A stretch of 64,000 nt of DNA from Alphaproteobacteria bacterium (lineage in GTDB: Bacteria; Pseudomonadota; Alphaproteobacteria; Geminicoccales; Geminicoccaceae), in contig JALUAG010000008.1 in assembly GCA_027045875.1 (NCBI GenBank), positions 28,375-92,374 of the forward strand, read 5' to 3'. Under the pieces are notes generated by a model. That model was not told the origin of the DNA, made no database searches, and worked only from the letters and a program-made list of their open reading frames with translations. Made by a program: the position numbers and the translations under genes. Positions 62,707-64,000 of the stretch are shown here, one piece after another; within the stretch, counting starts at the first letter, position 1, and every line of letters starts with the position of its first letter.

Positions 62707-64000
62707 TCAGACCGTACCCAGGGTGCGGATCCTGGCCTTGGGGTGGATCTCGTTCTGGGACAGCACCACGGCGCTGGGCCGGAAGCGCTCCACCACCGAA
62801 CGCACGTAGGGGCGGACGCCGGGGCTGGTCACCAGCACCGGCAGTTCGCCCTGCATGGCCACCTTCTCGAAGGCGTCACGCAGGGCCTTGATGAAGGCCT
62901 GCAGCTGATCGGGCGGCATGTTGAGCACCCGCTCCTCGCCCTCGCCCACGAGGGCGGCGTGGAACCGTTCCTCCCATTCCGGCGACAGGGCGAGAACCGG
63001 GATGTAGCCGCCGGGCCCGGTGCAGGCGTGGCTGATCTGGCGGGCCAGTCGGGCGCGCACGTGCTCGGTGACGAAGAGGATGTTCTGGGTGTGGGCCACC
63101 GCCTCGCCGATGGCCTCGAGGATGAGCGGCAGATCGCGGATCGACACCCGTTCGGCGAGCAGCGACTGCAGCACCCGCTGGATGCCGGCGCTCGAGATCC
63201 GCGCCGGCACGAGATCGCTCAGCAGCTTGCGGTATTCCTCGCTCAGACTGTCGAGCAGCTTCTGGGTCTCGGCGAAGGTCAGCAGCTCGGCCAGGTTGTC
63301 CTTGACGATCTCGGTGAGATGGGTGGTGATCACGGTCGCCGGATCCACCACCGTGTAGCCGCGCAGCAGCGCCTCGTCGCGGTGACGCGGCGCCACCCAT
63401 TTGGCGGCGAGGCCGAAGGTGGGTTCGGTGGTGTCCTCGCCCGGCAGTTCCACGGGTTCGCCGCGCGGATCCATCACCAGCAGCATGCCGGGCCGCACCT
63501 CGCCGCGCCCCGCCTCGAGTTCCTTGATCCGCACCAGATAGCTGTTGGCGGGGAGCTGGATGTTGTCCTGGATGCGCACCGGCGGCATGAGAAAGCCGAG
63601 CTCGCTCGCGAGCTGGCGGCGGAGGGCCTTGATCTGGTCCGGAAGCTGGGCCGACTGCCCCTCGCCGATCAGCGTCAGCAGCCCGTAGCCCAGCTCGAGT
63701 CGCACGGGGTCGATGGGCAGCGCCTCGATCGCCGTCTTCTCGGCCGGCTCCTCGCGTGCCGGTTCGGGCGTCTCGCGGGTCTCGGCCGGCACCGCCGCGC
63801 GTCGCTGCATGCGCCATGCGAGGCCGCCGGCCACTCCGGCCAGCAGCAGGAAGGGCAGCGCGGGCAGACCCGGAATCGCCGCCAGCACCAGCATCAGCCC
63901 GGCGGTCACCCCGAGGGCTTTGGGATGGGCGCTCAGCTGGCCGAACAGGGCCTCGTCGGTGCGCCCCTGGACGCCGGCCTTGGAGACCAGCATGCCGGCG
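62707..64000 (-). CDS. flhA: Flagellar export protein FlhA, C-terminal part (truncated by window edge)
   Basis: The minus-strand frame is open through the right edge and encodes about 430 residues: the end of the FlhA membrane domain (AGMLVSKAGVQG) with two further hydrophobic segments, then the cytosolic export-gate domain. QDNIQLPANSYLVRIKELEAGRGEV, FGLAAKWV, VDPATVITTHLTEIVKDN and LVTSPGVRPYVRSVVERFRPSAVVLSQNEI are characteristic. The missing N-terminus, about 260 residues, lies outside the window. It heads flhA-flhF-flhG. Confidence 0.93.
   Translation of the reverse strand, partial: AGMLVSKAGVQGRTDEALFGQLSAHPKALGVTAGLMLVLAAIPGLPALPFLLLAGVAGGLAWRMQRRAAVPAETRETPEPAREEPAEKTAIEALPIDPVRLELGYGLLTLIGEGQSAQLPDQIKALRRQLASELGFLMPPVRIQDNIQLPANSYLVRIKELEAGRGEVRPGMLLVMDPRGEPVELPGEDTTEPTFGLAAKWVAPRHRDEALLRGYTVVDPATVITTHLTEIVKDNLAELLTFAETQKLLDSLSEEYRKLLSDLVPARISSAGIQRVLQSLLAERVSIRDLPLILEAIGEAVAHTQNILFVTEHVRARLARQISHACTGPGGYIPVLALSPEWEERFHAALVGEGEERVLNMPPDQLQAFIKALRDAFEKVAMQGELPVLVTSPGVRPYVRSVVERFRPSAVVLSQNEIHPKARIRTLGTV

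Overview
The window is very G+C-rich DNA from a free-living bacterium, almost certainly an alphaproteobacterium and probably close to Rhodospirillales. The main grounds are gene order and protein families: a polyprenyl synthetase gene divergent from a DUF2007 / TrmN6-like methyltransferase / S49 peptidase / glyQ / glyS / ppdK block, two-subunit glycyl-tRNA synthetase, ccmABC beside acnA, flhA-flhF-flhG, and a Liv-type ABC cluster flanked by acyl-CoA ligase-like genes. Coding density is high. GTG and TTG starts and ATGA/GTGA/TGATG stop-start overlaps are frequent. There are no insertion sequences, prophage genes, CRISPR arrays or rRNA. The only RNA gene seen is tRNA-Pro(CGG).

Layout. 1-5466 (minus): GH15 glycosidase, trehalose-6-phosphate synthase (otsA), an orphan DhaL-type protein and a secreted S10 carboxypeptidase cut by the left edge. 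5653-18051: ygfZ; then on the minus strand DUF2007, methyltransferase, S49 peptidase, zinc-ribbon membrane protein, glyQ, glyS, ppdK and meaB; then on the plus strand polyprenyl diphosphate synthase, tRNA-Pro, a DsbA/FrnE-type oxidoreductase and a divergent folE. 18033-21385: an aldehyde dehydrogenase coupled to cobT, with cobS divergent. 21398-26020: the prkA-yeaH-spoVR stress module with a long non-coding leader. 26494-30158: a degenerate GGDEF protein, upp, a broken trpF-like gene and threonine synthase.

30190-45150 is housekeeping: a secreted hypothetical protein, an ACT-like protein, a thioesterase, an M17 aminopeptidase, valS, a lipoprotein hydrolase, a TIGR03032 protein, rsmD, a pseudouridine synthase, a class-I amidotransferase, a cupin, a PaaI-type thioesterase, an MFS exporter, rplM-rpsI and a methyltransferase. 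45277-46516 carries ribokinase and a small ORF. 46740-55987 is a plus-strand cluster: acyl-CoA synthetase, livG, livH, livM, binding protein, livF, an unknown protein and a phenylacetate-CoA-ligase-like protein. This looks like an uptake-and-activation system for an organic acid. 55990-60836 holds ccmABC and acnA. 61007-64000 (minus) holds flhG, flhF and the C-terminal part of flhA.

Most of the window is ordinary core genome. The points most worth a second look are the trpF-like remnant (large in-frame deletion plus frameshift), the GGDEF protein with a destroyed active site, the Liv/ligase cluster whose second ligase lacks the usual P-loop, the FolE with an altered zinc loop, the trehalose locus with no visible OtsB, and leader/regulatory structures upstream of rplM, prkA and the GH15 gene. 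I found no convincing wholly new system.
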